A program made the translations under genes and the position numbers. The notes below the pieces were generated by a model. The model ran no database searches. It was not told the DNA's origin and worked only from the letters and a program-made list of their open reading frames with translations. Shown here piece by piece: positions 1-8,103 of a DNA stretch of 64,000 nt. Position 1 is the stretch's first letter; each line of letters begins with the position of its first letter. Source of the DNA: Collinsella sp. (GTDB taxonomy: Bacteria; Actinomycetota; Coriobacteriia; Coriobacteriales; Coriobacteriaceae); contig DXMY01000031.1 of assembly GCA_019413925.1 (NCBI GenBank), forward strand, positions 1 through 64,000, written 5' to 3'.

Positions 1-214
1 CTAGGCACGGGAGCCTCCCAACCTCGTTGCGGCGCGGCTGCGCCTCTGGCACTTCAACAACATTGTCGCAGCCCCGACCCGCGGTCACGAGCGGGGGCTC
101 CTGTCGTTTCCGTGCCCCTGGATTGGGTCATAGTGTCTGTCGGTACCAAAACATCGGCATCCCCAAGGGATCATTTGCTATGCGTCCGAAAATCCACGCT
201 CGTTTGTTTTCTGC
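1..214. other. Flank without a supported gene
   Basis: No convincing coding frame is seen here. Around 70-113 lies an imperfect GC-rich hairpin (AGCCCC at the left, GGGGCT at the right) that could be a terminator for a gene upstream of the window or for pdxT, but it has no clean T-run on either strand. The rest up to the pdxT stop codon shows nothing I can name. Confidence 0.4.
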
Positions 215-802
215 CTACATTTGGAGGAAGAGCTCGTGGAGGCGCGTGTCGTCGTCGAGCTCGGGGTGGAAGGTTACGCCGAGCTGGTTGCCCTGACGGG
301 CGGCGACGATACGGCCGTCGACTTTCGCTAAGGCCTTGGCATTGCCGTGCACTTCGACGATGCGGGGTGCACGGATAAATGTTAATGGCACTTCACCGTC
401 GATGCCGGACACCTGGCCCTTGGTGCGAAAACTGCCGAGCTGTCTGCCATAAGCGTTGCGCTCAACGAGTACGTTCATGGTTGCTAGGCGCGGCGTTCCC
501 TTATCGTCGTGTGCGGCAAGATCGCGCGCCAATAGAATCAAGCCGGCGCAGGTGCCAAGGACGGGCATGCCTTCAACAATGTGGGTGCGAAGCTCCTCGA
601 GCATGTCCAACTCATCAAGCAGCTTCCCTTGAACGGTAGACTCGCCGCCGGGAAGTACCAGACGGTCAAAGTCCTGCTTCAAATCAGCCGCCTGCCTCAG
701 CTCAATACAACGTGCGCCCAGCTCGGATAGTCTTGCCTCGTGCTCGGCAAAAGCACCTTGGACCGCCAGCACGGCGACCGTCTGGTCTGCATAATCGCTC
801 AT
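215..802 (-). CDS. pdxT: Pyridoxal 5'-phosphate synthase glutaminase subunit PdxT
   Basis: This protein of 195 residues is a class I glutamine amidotransferase. It hydrolyses glutamine and passes ammonia to PdxS for vitamin B6 (PLP) synthesis in the cytosol. Seen: the early VLAVQGAFAEH segment, the LPGGEST oxyanion loop near residue 50, the nucleophile in GTCAGLILLA (Cys85), and the C-terminal THPE-like FHPE with His179 and Glu181, which complete the triad. The length is normal for the family. It lies 20 bases behind pdxS on the same strand, so the two are probably one transcript, and the two proteins form the well-known 12+12 complex. Start ATG is preceded by AGAAAGGATCG. Nothing suggests loss of function. 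Confidence 0.97.
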   Translation of the reverse strand: MSDYADQTVAVLAVQGAFAEHEARLSELGARCIELRQAADLKQDFDRLVLPGGESTVQGKLLDELDMLEELRTHIVEGMPVLGTCAGLILLARDLAAHDDKGTPRLATMNVLVERNAYGRQLGSFRTKGQVSGIDGEVPLTFIRAPRIVEVHGNAKALAKVDGRIVAARQGNQLGVTFHPELDDDTRLHELFLQM

Positions 803-822
803 GTGCGATCCTTTCTGCTGGA

Positions 823-1713
823 CTAGCGCCCGCGTTCCTCCATGATGATCTCGATTTCGTCGGCGTTGATGCCCACCATGGCCTCGCCCAGGTCCTCCGA
901 AAGCTCGGCGATGAGCTTGGCATCGGTGAAGTTTGCCACGGCCTTGACGATGGCGGCGGCGCGCTTGGCGGGGTCGCCGCTCTTAAAGATGCCCGAGCCG
1001 ACAAAGACGCCCTCGGCACCCAGCTGCATCATCAGCGCGGCGTCGGCGGGGGTCGCTACGCCGCCAGCGGCAAAGTTCACGACGGGAAGCTTACCCGTGG
1101 CATGGACCTCGCGCACCAGCTCGACCGGAACCTGCAGTTGCTTGGCTGCCTCAAAGAGCTCGTCGTCGCGCAGGGCAACTACGTCGCGGATCTGCTTTTG
1201 GATTTTGCGCATGTGACGCACGGCCTGAACGACGTCACCCGTACCCGGCTCACCCTTGGTGCGAATCATCGTGGCGCCTTCGGCAACACGGCGCAGCGCC
1301 TCGCCCAGATCACGGGCGCCGCAGACAAACGGCACGTCAAACTGGGTCTTGTCGATATGATAGACGTCGTCGGCGGGGGAGAGAACCTCGGACTCATCGA
1401 TGTAGTCGATCTCGATGGCCTGAAGGACCTGCGCCTCGACGATGTGACCGATGCGGCACTTGGCCATGACGGGGATGGAGACGGCCTCCTGGATGCCCTT
1501 GATCATCTTGGGGTCGCTCATGCGCGAGACGCCGCCTGCGGCACGGATGTCGGCCGGGATGCGCTCGAGTGCCATGACGGCGCAGGCGCCCGCCTCCTCG
1601 GCGATGCGTGCCTGCTCGGGCGTGGTGACGTCCATGATGACGCCGCCCTTGAGCATCTGCGCGAGCTCGCGATTGAGTTTGACGCGATCGGCCTTGCTGG
1701 TCTGTTCTGCCAT
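823..1713 (-). CDS. pdxS: Pyridoxal 5'-phosphate synthase lyase subunit PdxS
   Basis: This is the 296-residue TIM-barrel synthase that condenses ribose 5-phosphate, glyceraldehyde 3-phosphate and ammonia to PLP. The sequence is highly typical: KGGVIMDVTTPEQARIAEEAG near the N-terminus with Asp28, the Schiff-base lysine in VMAKCRIGH (Lys85), and the second lysine in MIRTKGEPGTG (Lys153). It is first gene of a pdxS-pdxT pair read away from the divergent MocR regulator at 1858, which is the usual arrangement when PdxR controls PLP synthesis. The ATG start follows AAGGAGCAGCC. Full length, no anomalies. Confidence 0.98.
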   Translation of the reverse strand: MAEQTSKADRVKLNRELAQMLKGGVIMDVTTPEQARIAEEAGACAVMALERIPADIRAAGGVSRMSDPKMIKGIQEAVSIPVMAKCRIGHIVEAQVLQAIEIDYIDESEVLSPADDVYHIDKTQFDVPFVCGARDLGEALRRVAEGATMIRTKGEPGTGDVVQAVRHMRKIQKQIRDVVALRDDELFEAAKQLQVPVELVREVHATGKLPVVNFAAGGVATPADAALMMQLGAEGVFVGSGIFKSGDPAKRAAAIVKAVANFTDAKLIAELSEDLGEAMVGINADEIEIIMEERGR

Positions 1714-1802
1714 GGCTGCTCCTTGGTTGGCATGTGCATTGCTTGACGGAACATCCTATCGGGGGGCTGGGTATGGCAAAATACTCAGTTTTCGAGATAA
1801 TA

Positions 1803-1846
1803 ATAAGGTCAGCTTAATATCAGATTGAACAGCACGATAAGGTCAG
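1803..1846. promoter_or_regulatory. Direct repeats in the pdxR/pdxS divergent promoter region
   Basis: The 10-mer ATAAGGTCAG occurs twice in the same orientation, at 1803-1812 and 1837-1846, start-to-start 34 bases, about three helical turns. They lie in an AT-rich stretch between pdxS and its divergent MocR-type regulator. MocR regulators are known to bind direct repeats, so these are likely PdxR boxes. The second copy abuts the pdxR ribosome binding site, which would fit autoregulation. The assignment to PdxR is inference. Confidence 0.6.
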
Positions 1847-1857
1847 GTGGCAATCTC

Positions 1858-3273
1858 ATGCTTGACTACAATTTGGAAAAACGCGGCGAAGCATCGCTCT
1901 ATGAGTATGTTTACCAGCAAATTCGAGATGATATTGTTGCTGGACGTATTGCGGCGGGGGAGCATCTTCCGTCTAAGCGTGCCTTTGCCAGTCATCTGGG
2001 AATCAGTGTCATTACCATCGAGAATGCATATAGCCAGTTACTTGCCGAGGGCTATATTTGCTCAATGCCGCGTCGTGGCTACTACGCTTGCGAGCTTCCG
2101 GATGCACCGGTTTTGGCTTCGGCTGCGGAGGGCATCGACCGAGATGCCGCCTCTGCGGGTCCCAGCGCGCATGATGTCAACGGACAGGTCGAGCGATTCG
2201 ATGCACTTTCTCCTTCCGCTTTGGAGGCGGCGCGGCTTTGGCAAAGCGCACTACGGGCGACGCTGGCATCCGAAGATGAGCGCGAAATCTTTTCGCCCGC
2301 ACCGGCGCAGGGCACCGCTCGGCTGCGACGCGCAATTGCTCACCATCTGCGTGGGACGAGGGGCATGAATGTCGATCCCAACAACATTGTTATCGGTGCA
2401 GGCGCCCAGCTGCTCGATACCATGTTGGTTCAGTTGCTTGGCGCTGACAAGGTGTATGCCGTTGAGGACCCGGGCTATTTGCGCCTGACGCGCATCTATC
2501 AGGCTATGGGCTGCAAAGTTCGACATATCCCGTTGGATGATGAGGGCGTGGACTTGAGCACTCTGCAGAAAAGCGGGACCGATGTCCTTCACCTGATGCC
2601 GTCCCATCAGTATCCGACTGGCCTTGTGACGAGCATTGCGCGGCGCTATGCGCTTCTGAGCTGGGCCGCCGAGCGACCAGGTCGGTATCTCATCGAAGAT
2701 GACTTTGATTGTGAGTTTCGCCTTGCCGGCAAGCCGATTCCCGCGCTCGCGTCGATCGATGCCGCCCAGTCGGTTATCTACACCAATACGTTTTCGAAGA
2801 GCCTGTCATCGGCGTTGCGCCTAGCGTACATGGTGCTGCCCGACGAGCTGATGGAGCGGTTTAGGCGCGACCTTGGTTTTTACGCCTCGTCGGTAAGTTC
2901 TGTCGATCAGGTCGCCTTGGCGCGTTTGCTGGAATCGGGTGATTACGAGCGACATGTGAACCGCGTGCGCGTTCGTGCTCGCGAGGCGCGTGATGGCCTA
3001 GCGGCGCTTGTACGGAAAGCGTTTCCGGCAGGGAAGGTCTCGATTGAGCATGCAGACGCGGGCCTTTACTGTGCCGTTGCCCTGGCCGAGGACAAGGCGG
3101 GGGAGAGTTTCGCGAAGGCTCTCGCTGACGCTCGTATTTCCTATGTCAATATCGCCGATTGCCTGTGGACGGGTGATCGGGCATCGACTAAGAACGCTCC
3201 ATCTCGCGTCCTCATTCAATACGACGACCTGAGCCCTCAGTCGCTCATCGTTCTTCAAGAACGGCTGCAATAA
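1858..3273 (+). CDS. pdxR: MocR/PdxR-type regulator (GntR helix-turn-helix plus aminotransferase fold)
   Basis: About 471 residues. The N-terminal ~75 residues are a GntR winged helix (LYEYVYQQIRDDIVAGRI, LPSKRAFASHLGISVITIENAY). The rest is a fold-type I aminotransferase domain that senses PLP, with the GAGAQLLD segment, DDFDCEF, and the PLP lysine in TNTFSKSLSSALRLAY. MocR proteins next to pdxST activate or repress PLP synthesis, so the divergent placement supports the name PdxR. I start at ATG 1858, nine bases after GGTGG, rather than an upstream TTG at 1825, because GntR domains normally begin just before this point. Convergent with the rubrerythrin gene downstream and separated from it by a terminator. 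Confidence 0.93.
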   Translation: MLDYNLEKRGEASLYEYVYQQIRDDIVAGRIAAGEHLPSKRAFASHLGISVITIENAYSQLLAEGYICSMPRRGYYACELPDAPVLASAAEGIDRDAASAGPSAHDVNGQVERFDALSPSALEAARLWQSALRATLASEDEREIFSPAPAQGTARLRRAIAHHLRGTRGMNVDPNNIVIGAGAQLLDTMLVQLLGADKVYAVEDPGYLRLTRIYQAMGCKVRHIPLDDEGVDLSTLQKSGTDVLHLMPSHQYPTGLVTSIARRYALLSWAAERPGRYLIEDDFDCEFRLAGKPIPALASIDAAQSVIYTNTFSKSLSSALRLAYMVLPDELMERFRRDLGFYASSVSSVDQVALARLLESGDYERHVNRVRVRAREARDGLAALVRKAFPAGKVSIEHADAGLYCAVALAEDKAGESFAKALADARISYVNIADCLWTGDRASTKNAPSRVLIQYDDLSPQSLIVLQERLQ

Positions 3274-3283
3274 GCCCACGAAA

Positions 3284-3311
3284 AAGGCCCGAACCATGCG
3301 GTCCGGGCCTT
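3284..3311. terminator. Bidirectional terminator between pdxR and rubrerythrin
   Basis: AAGGCCCG at 3284-3291 pairs with CGGGCCTT at 3304-3311. On the minus strand the stem runs into TTTTT, so it should mainly end the rubrerythrin transcript; on the plus strand it is followed only by a short T-rich piece and may end pdxR less well. Confidence 0.8.
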
Positions 3312-3344
3312 ATCGAGCTAAAGATTGTCTCTCAGGCGGTTGGC

Positions 3345-3905
3345 TTAGCCAAAGTAGCGCTTGAGCAGGCCGGCGAAAGCCTTGCCGTGGCGGGCCTCGT
3401 CGCGAGCCATCTCGTGCACGGTGTCGTGGATGGCATCGAGGCCAGCGGCCTTGGCGCGCTTGGCAAGATCGGTCTTGCCGGCGGTGGCGCCGTTCTCGGC
3501 CTCAACGCGCATCTCGAGGTTCTTCTTGGTGGAGTCGGTCACGACCTCGCCCAGGAGCTCAGCGAACTTTGCGGCGTGCTCGGCCTCCTCGTGAGCAGCC
3601 TTCTCCCAGTACAGGCCGATCTCGGGGTAGCCCTCGCGATGAGCGACGCGAGCCATGGCCAGGTACATACCGACCTCGGAGCACTCGCCCTCAAAGTTGG
3701 CGCGCAGGTCGGCAACGATGTCCTCGGAGACGCCCTCCATCTTGGCGACACCCACGACGTGCTCGGCAGCCCACTCGAGCTGACCCTCCTCCTGCTTCAG
3801 GAATCGAGAACCGGGAACGCCGCACTGGGGGCACTTGAAGTCCTCGGGCAGCTGGTCGCCGTCGAACTCTTCCACATAACCGCAAACGGGGCAAACAAAC
3901 TTCAT
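3345..3905 (-). CDS. Reverse rubrerythrin (rubredoxin domain first)
   Basis: A 186-residue non-heme iron protein for peroxide or oxygen detoxification in anaerobes, using rubredoxin-type electron transfer to a di-iron site. The first ~37 residues hold two Cys pairs, CPVCGY and CPQCGVPGS, which form a rubredoxin Fe site. The remainder is a ferritin-like four-helix bundle with Glu and ExxH ligands (EVGMYLAMARVAHREG, EKAAHEEAEHAAKF, EMARDEARHGKAF). In classical rubrerythrin the rubredoxin domain is at the C-terminus, so this is the reverse form. The start is the ATG at 3905 after AAAGGATCG; an in-frame extension upstream has no ribosome site and is not rubredoxin-like. Confidence 0.93.
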   Translation of the reverse strand: MKFVCPVCGYVEEFDGDQLPEDFKCPQCGVPGSRFLKQEEGQLEWAAEHVVGVAKMEGVSEDIVADLRANFEGECSEVGMYLAMARVAHREGYPEIGLYWEKAAHEEAEHAAKFAELLGEVVTDSTKKNLEMRVEAENGATAGKTDLAKRAKAAGLDAIHDTVHEMARDEARHGKAFAGLLKRYFG

Positions 3906-4127
3906 GATTCGATCCTTTCGATCGATGGCGATTGTGCGCTCGTCCGGTCCCGTAAGGGCCCTCTCCGGACGTGCGTCTTGACGAGTTCTATTATCCATAA
4001 ATGCAACCAAATGTGAAGCCTATTAGGAATGATTTTTAATAAAACAATTTTGAGATATGAAGATGTTGATTGATTAACGATTGGCAGGCCGTCTTTGACC
4101 GCCGCTGAGTACAATCGGTCGAGCAAA

Positions 4128-4143
4128 TGTTGACCAATCAACA
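4128..4143. promoter_or_regulatory. Perfect inverted repeat upstream of the alcohol dehydrogenase gene
   Basis: TGTTGA-CCAA-TCAACA is a perfect 6+4+6 dyad ending 18 bases before the ATG of the alcohol dehydrogenase. Its position suits an operator for a repressor that controls the ADH/ALDH pair. Its core TTGACCAAT recurs in the tandem repeat before the lactate dehydrogenase gene (32779-32800). No regulator gene is adjacent, so the binder is unknown. Confidence 0.5.
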
Positions 4144-4161
4144 AATGAGGGAGTTTCCTTT

Positions 4162-5382
4162 ATGCATCTAGCCCGCCGCGCCTGGTGCCGAACGTATCAA
4201 ACGGTTTTTCGCATCGCATTGCCGGTGCTGCCCTATACCGAGCCACGCATTCTGGAGCATGCTGAGGATGTGCCCGCGGTGCTTCAAAAGCGCTCGATCC
4301 AGAAGGTCCTTATCGTGACAGACCCTGGTATTGCACGTTTGGGGCTCACGGCATCACTCGAGCGTGCGCTTACGGCTCAGGGGATTGGCGTTACGGTCTA
4401 TGCCGAAACGCGTGCGAACCCCACGGTCTCAAACGTGGAAGAAGCGGCGTCCCTGTATCGAGAGCGCGCCTGCCAGGCCATTATCGGCTTTGGCGGTGGC
4501 TCGGCCATGGACTGTGCCAAGGGCGTGGGAGCACGTATCGCGCAGCCAAACAAGCCCATCAACAAGATGCGCGGGCTGCTGCGGATTCATCGTCGTCTGC
4601 CGCTGCTCATCGCCGTTCCCACCACGGCAGGCACGGGAAGCGAGGTCACGCTTGCGGCGGTAATTACCGATGACGAGACGCACTACAAGTACCCCATTAA
4701 CGACTTTGTGCTTACCCCGCGCTTTGCGGTGCACGACCCCGAGTTTACGCGCGGTCTGCCCGCCTCCATTACGGGGCAGACGGGCATGGACGCCCTGACG
4801 CATGCCGTCGAGGCGTTTATCGGGCGAAGTACTACGCCCTATACGCGCAAGATGGCGCGACAGGCGGTGCAGCTCATCCACGACAATTTGCTCGAGGCCT
4901 ATGAACATGGCGACGACATGCGTGCGCGTCGGAATATGCTTTCGGCGGCGTATAAGGCGGGTGTTGCCTTTACGCGCTCCTATGTTGGATACGTTCATGC
5001 CATCGCACACAGCCTGGGCGGGCGTTACGGGATTCCGCACGGCTTGGCTAACGCTATCATCCTGCCGCATATGCTTCGCGCCTATGGCGAAGCTGCTGCT
5101 CCTAAGCTCGCCGATCTCGCCCGCATGGCCGGCATCGCGCCGGTGACCGCGCAGGACAGCCTGGCGGCCGAGGCCTTTATCGATTGGGTCGATCGAATGA
5201 ACGCCGCCTTGGACATTCCCAAATATGTGGCGGGCATTCGCCGCTCCGACATTCCCGAAATGGCGGCACATGCCGATGCCGAGGCCAATCCGCTGTACCC
5301 CGTTCCGCTTTTGATGGCCCGCTCGGAGCTCGAGCATATGTACGAGGTCGTCGCGGGTGGTATGTTTGAGGACGAGAACTAG
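4162..5382 (+). CDS. Iron-containing alcohol dehydrogenase
   Basis: A 406-residue group III (Fe-type) alcohol dehydrogenase, probably interconverting an alcohol and aldehyde with NAD(P)H in the cytosol. Seen: GFGGGSAMDCAKGVGARI (cofactor-binding GGGSxxD), PTTAGTGSEVT, and the metal-ligand histidines in HAIAHSLGGRYGIPHGLANAIILPH. Family length is 380-410. The gene is followed after 9 bases by an aldehyde dehydrogenase, so the pair likely moves carbon between alcohol, aldehyde and acid. The N-terminal ~20 residues (basic, then FRIALPVLPYTEP) are slightly longer than in many relatives. Start ATG follows GAGGGAG. The exact substrate cannot be read from sequence. Confidence 0.93.
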   Translation: MHLARRAWCRTYQTVFRIALPVLPYTEPRILEHAEDVPAVLQKRSIQKVLIVTDPGIARLGLTASLERALTAQGIGVTVYAETRANPTVSNVEEAASLYRERACQAIIGFGGGSAMDCAKGVGARIAQPNKPINKMRGLLRIHRRLPLLIAVPTTAGTGSEVTLAAVITDDETHYKYPINDFVLTPRFAVHDPEFTRGLPASITGQTGMDALTHAVEAFIGRSTTPYTRKMARQAVQLIHDNLLEAYEHGDDMRARRNMLSAAYKAGVAFTRSYVGYVHAIAHSLGGRYGIPHGLANAIILPHMLRAYGEAAAPKLADLARMAGIAPVTAQDSLAAEAFIDWVDRMNAALDIPKYVAGIRRSDIPEMAAHADAEANPLYPVPLLMARSELEHMYEVVAGGMFEDEN

Positions 5383-5391
5383 GAGGGTGCC

Positions 5392-6771
5392 ATGAACACC
5401 GAGGAAATTGCGTGCATCGTCGGCGAGCAGCGCGCCTACTTTAAGACGCACGCTACGTTTGATGTCGATGCTCGCCGCCGCGCACTGGTGCGCCTGCGCG
5501 ATGCGGTTCGTGCGCACGAGGGCGATATCGCCCATGCGCTCAAGACCGATTTGGGAAAGTCGCATGACGAGGCATATATGTGCGAGATCGGCACGTCGCT
5601 TTCCGAGATTCGCCATCAGATTGCGCATGTGGCCCGATGGAGCCGCCCACGCCTGCGCCCCTGCGACCTCGCCAATGCCATTAGTGTGTGCAAGACGCAA
5701 GCCGTGCCCTATGGCGTCACGCTCATCATGGCTCCGTGGAACTACCCGTTTTTGCTGACGCTCGAGCCACTCGCCGGTGCCCTTGCCGCGGGCAATACTG
5801 TGGTCATCAAGCCGAGCGCCTATGCTCCGGCATCGAGCGCGGTGCTCAGGCAGATTTGCGAAGAAGCATTTGATTCGCGCCTGGTGACGGTCGTCGAAGG
5901 CGGGCGTGCCGAGAATAAGGCGCTGCTCGATGAATGTTGGGACAAAATCTTCTTTACCGGTAGTGTTCCGGTCGGCAAGCTCGTCATGGAGCGCGCGAGC
6001 AAAAACCTCACGCCCGTGACGCTTGAGTTGGGCGGCAAGAGCCCCTGCATCGTGGATGCGACGGCAAACTTGAAGGTCGCGGCGCGGCGTATCGCCTTTG
6101 GTAAATGGCTCAACGTGGGGCAGACCTGCGTGGCGCCCGACTACCTGCTGGTCGATGCGCGCGTGCACGACGAGCTGCTGGGCCTCATCAAGGAGGAGGT
6201 CCGCCGTATGTTTGGCGAGCATCCGCTCGATAACGAGGACTACGGGCATATCGTCAACGCCAAGCATTTTGCGCGCGTGTGCGGGCTGATCGATCCCGAT
6301 AAGGTCGTGCTTGGAGGTACCGCGCGCGAGGCTTCGCTCAAGATCGAGCCGACGATTTTGGACGGCGTGTCCCCCGATGACGCCGTGATGCAGGAGGAAA
6401 TCTTCGGCCCCATCTTGCCAGTGCTGACGTTTGAGAGCCTTGACGAGGCCGAGACGTTTATTACGGATCGCCCGACGCCGCTGGCTCTGTATATCTTTAG
6501 CCAGGACCGTGCGGCTCAGCGGCGCTTTATGCGCTACGTGCCCTTTGGCGGAGGCTGCGTCAACGACACGATCATGCACTTGGCTACGAGCCATATGGGC
6601 TTTGGCGGCATGGGTGCGAGCGGTATGGGGCAGTACCATGGCCGCGAGAGCTTCGATACGTTTAGCCACAAGAAGAGCATCGTGAACAAGGCAACCTGGC
6701 TGGACGTGCCGTTTCGGTATGCGCCCTACGCAAGCTGGAAGCACAAATTCGTGCGCATGTTTGTGCATTAG
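5392..6771 (+). CDS. Aldehyde dehydrogenase family protein (class 3-like)
   Basis: 459 residues, NAD(P)-dependent oxidation of an aldehyde. Motifs: IMAPWNYPFLLTLEPL, the FTGSVPVGK nucleotide-binding segment, catalytic Glu in ELGGKSPCIV, catalytic Cys in VGQTCVAPDY, and QEEIFGPILPV. The short length and the hydrophobic/basic C-terminus (SWKHKFVRMFVH) fit the class 3 / YwdH-AldH group rather than the ~490-residue classical type. It follows the iron alcohol dehydrogenase with a strong AGGAGGGTGCC ribosome site, so the two are co-transcribed and probably share a substrate series. Confidence 0.94.
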   Translation: MNTEEIACIVGEQRAYFKTHATFDVDARRRALVRLRDAVRAHEGDIAHALKTDLGKSHDEAYMCEIGTSLSEIRHQIAHVARWSRPRLRPCDLANAISVCKTQAVPYGVTLIMAPWNYPFLLTLEPLAGALAAGNTVVIKPSAYAPASSAVLRQICEEAFDSRLVTVVEGGRAENKALLDECWDKIFFTGSVPVGKLVMERASKNLTPVTLELGGKSPCIVDATANLKVAARRIAFGKWLNVGQTCVAPDYLLVDARVHDELLGLIKEEVRRMFGEHPLDNEDYGHIVNAKHFARVCGLIDPDKVVLGGTAREASLKIEPTILDGVSPDDAVMQEEIFGPILPVLTFESLDEAETFITDRPTPLALYIFSQDRAAQRRFMRYVPFGGGCVNDTIMHLATSHMGFGGMGASGMGQYHGRESFDTFSHKKSIVNKATWLDVPFRYAPYASWKHKFVRMFVH

Positions 6772-6893
6772 AATCAGATGGCGTAGCGACAAACGGTCGA
6801 AAGGCGCAGGCGGGATGAATTTGTGTCCGCACGAGTTCGTAGACTTCTCAATAAGGTTAAGCGCCGGTTTATCTGGCCGTTAGGGGAGTTGCT

Positions 6894-7220
6894 ATGTACG
6901 AGCCTTCACGTGTTCTTCTGTCATTTCACATTGCAGGATTTCAGTATGCCGATGGCGCTTTGGTCCTAGGCGATCTTAAAGCGGGCGATAAACTGACGCT
7001 GTGTGCCGAGCGCGATAATCCCCATGACCCCGAGGCAGTTGCGATCTACTATGGCAAGACCAAACTTGGCTACGTTCCGGGAAACGAGGTCGGCCCACTG
7101 TCCTTGATGATGTATTACGGCCACGAGGACGTATTTGAGGCCCGTGTGCAACAGGTTGCCCCCGAGCGCAGCCCGTGGCATCAGGTGCGCGTTGGGCTCT
7201 ACGTGGTGGATGCTCGCTAG
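6894..7220 (+). CDS. HIRAN domain protein
   Basis: 108 residues made almost entirely of one HIRAN domain: FHIAGFQYADG, LKAGDKLTLCAERDNPHDPEAVAIYYG, KLGYVPGNEV. HIRAN domains are OB-like folds found in SNF2 helicases and as stand-alone bacterial proteins; in the eukaryotic HLTF they bind 3' DNA ends. The stand-alone bacterial role is not settled, though a link to DNA or to stalled forks is plausible. ATG start follows GGGGAG. It is followed by a small acidic protein 18 bases later, and a metallophosphoesterase after that, which may form a loose operon. Confidence 0.85.
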   Translation: MYEPSRVLLSFHIAGFQYADGALVLGDLKAGDKLTLCAERDNPHDPEAVAIYYGKTKLGYVPGNEVGPLSLMMYYGHEDVFEARVQQVAPERSPWHQVRVGLYVVDAR

Positions 7221-7238
7221 TCGGCAATGGAGGCTGCC

Positions 7239-7418
7239 ATGTTTGATGACGATGACCTGTTTGATCTGGCAGATGATCCGTTTGAGTGGGATGTGCTACT
7301 CGATGACGATGAGCTGGAACAGGACCGTAAGATGCGGCAGGACAAGAAAACTCAGGGTGACGCTTCGAAAAAGCAAGACAAGCGCCGCCGCGGACTGTTC
7401 GGCGGGCTCTTTGGATAA
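7239..7418 (+). CDS. Small protein with acidic N-terminus and basic C-terminus
   Basis: 59 residues, no recognised family. The N-terminal ~33 residues are strongly acidic (FDDDDLFDLADDPFEW, LLDDDELEQD) and the C-terminal part is Lys/Arg-rich, ending KRRRGLFGGLFG. This charge split resembles small regulators or nucleic-acid/ribosome mimics, but no function can be given. I take ATG 7239 because GGAGG lies 5 bases ahead; an ATG at 7227 would place that Shine-Dalgarno inside the gene. It sits between the HIRAN and metallophosphoesterase genes on the same strand. Confidence 0.6.
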   Translation: MFDDDDLFDLADDPFEWDVLLDDDELEQDRKMRQDKKTQGDASKKQDKRRRGLFGGLFG

Positions 7419-7484
7419 CCGCCGCATCGCTACGTCTGTATACTTAGCACGAGTTGAACACGTTGCGAAATGAGGGCATAGACG

Positions 7485-8030
7485 ATGATGTGGTTTACCG
7501 CCGACCTGCACCTGGGCGATACGAATATCTTGCACGACATGGATCGACCGTTTGATTCAGTCGAGGAGATGAACCGTAAGGTCGTCGATGCCATCAATGA
7601 GTGCGTGGCGGCGGACGACCGCCTCTATATCCTGGGAGACTTTACGTATCGCTTGCCCATGGCGGAGGCGGTGCGCCTGCGCGAGCGCATCGAATGCCAG
7701 AACGTGACACTCATCCGTGGCAACCATGACGGCGACTGGGAAGATTCCGGCGCACCGCAGATTTGGGAAGACGTGCGCGATTACCTGGAGATTGCTCCCG
7801 GCTATGCCAAGGGCCATCGTCTGGTTATGAGCCACTACCCCATGCTCAGTTGGAATGGCAAGGCGCGTGGCGCCATCATGCTGCACGGGCATATCCACAG
7901 CAGGGGAGACCGCACCAACGCGCGCAACCGCGATCGCGAGCGCCCTATCTTTCGCTACGATGTCGGTCTCGATGCCAACGACTACAAGCCCGTAAGCCGA
8001 GACCAGATCTTGAGCTTCTTTGGACTGTAG
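7485..8030 (+). CDS. Calcineurin-like metallophosphoesterase
   Basis: 181 residues. Metal-binding motifs of the family are clear: FTADLHLGD (D-x-H), LGDFTYR (GD), GNHDGDW (GNHD), SHYPML and HGHIHSRG (GHxH). Such small single-domain enzymes hydrolyse phosphomonoesters or phosphodiesters, often nucleotides, with two metal ions. No membrane or extra domain is seen, so it is cytosolic and its substrate is unknown. It may be translated with the two small genes before it. A GAGGG ribosome site precedes the tandem ATGATG start. A good terminator follows. Confidence 0.92.
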   Translation: MMWFTADLHLGDTNILHDMDRPFDSVEEMNRKVVDAINECVAADDRLYILGDFTYRLPMAEAVRLRERIECQNVTLIRGNHDGDWEDSGAPQIWEDVRDYLEIAPGYAKGHRLVMSHYPMLSWNGKARGAIMLHGHIHSRGDRTNARNRDRERPIFRYDVGLDANDYKPVSRDQILSFFGL

Positions 8031-8051
8031 CTGCAAGTGCAGGTAGAATGA

Positions 8052-8086
8052 ACGCGCCGTGTGGATGGTCTGCACGGCGTGTTTTA
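8052..8086 (+). terminator. Rho-independent terminator after the metallophosphoesterase
   Basis: ACGCGCCGTG (8052-8061) pairs with CACGGCGTGT (8073-8082) with one mismatch, followed by TTTT. It separates the metallophosphoesterase from the antiterminator gene. Confidence 0.8.
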
Positions 8087-8103
8087 GTAGGAGCGATGAT
8101 TCC

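Noticed and set aside
1825..1857. A TTG start for pdxR 11 codons upstream
   Set aside because: The ATG at 1858 has a better ribosome site and the GntR domain begins just after it.
4429..6792. Minus-strand open frame of nearly 790 codons across ADH and ALDH
   Set aside because: Antisense to two well-defined enzyme genes, with no recognisable motif and a His/Arg-rich shadow composition.
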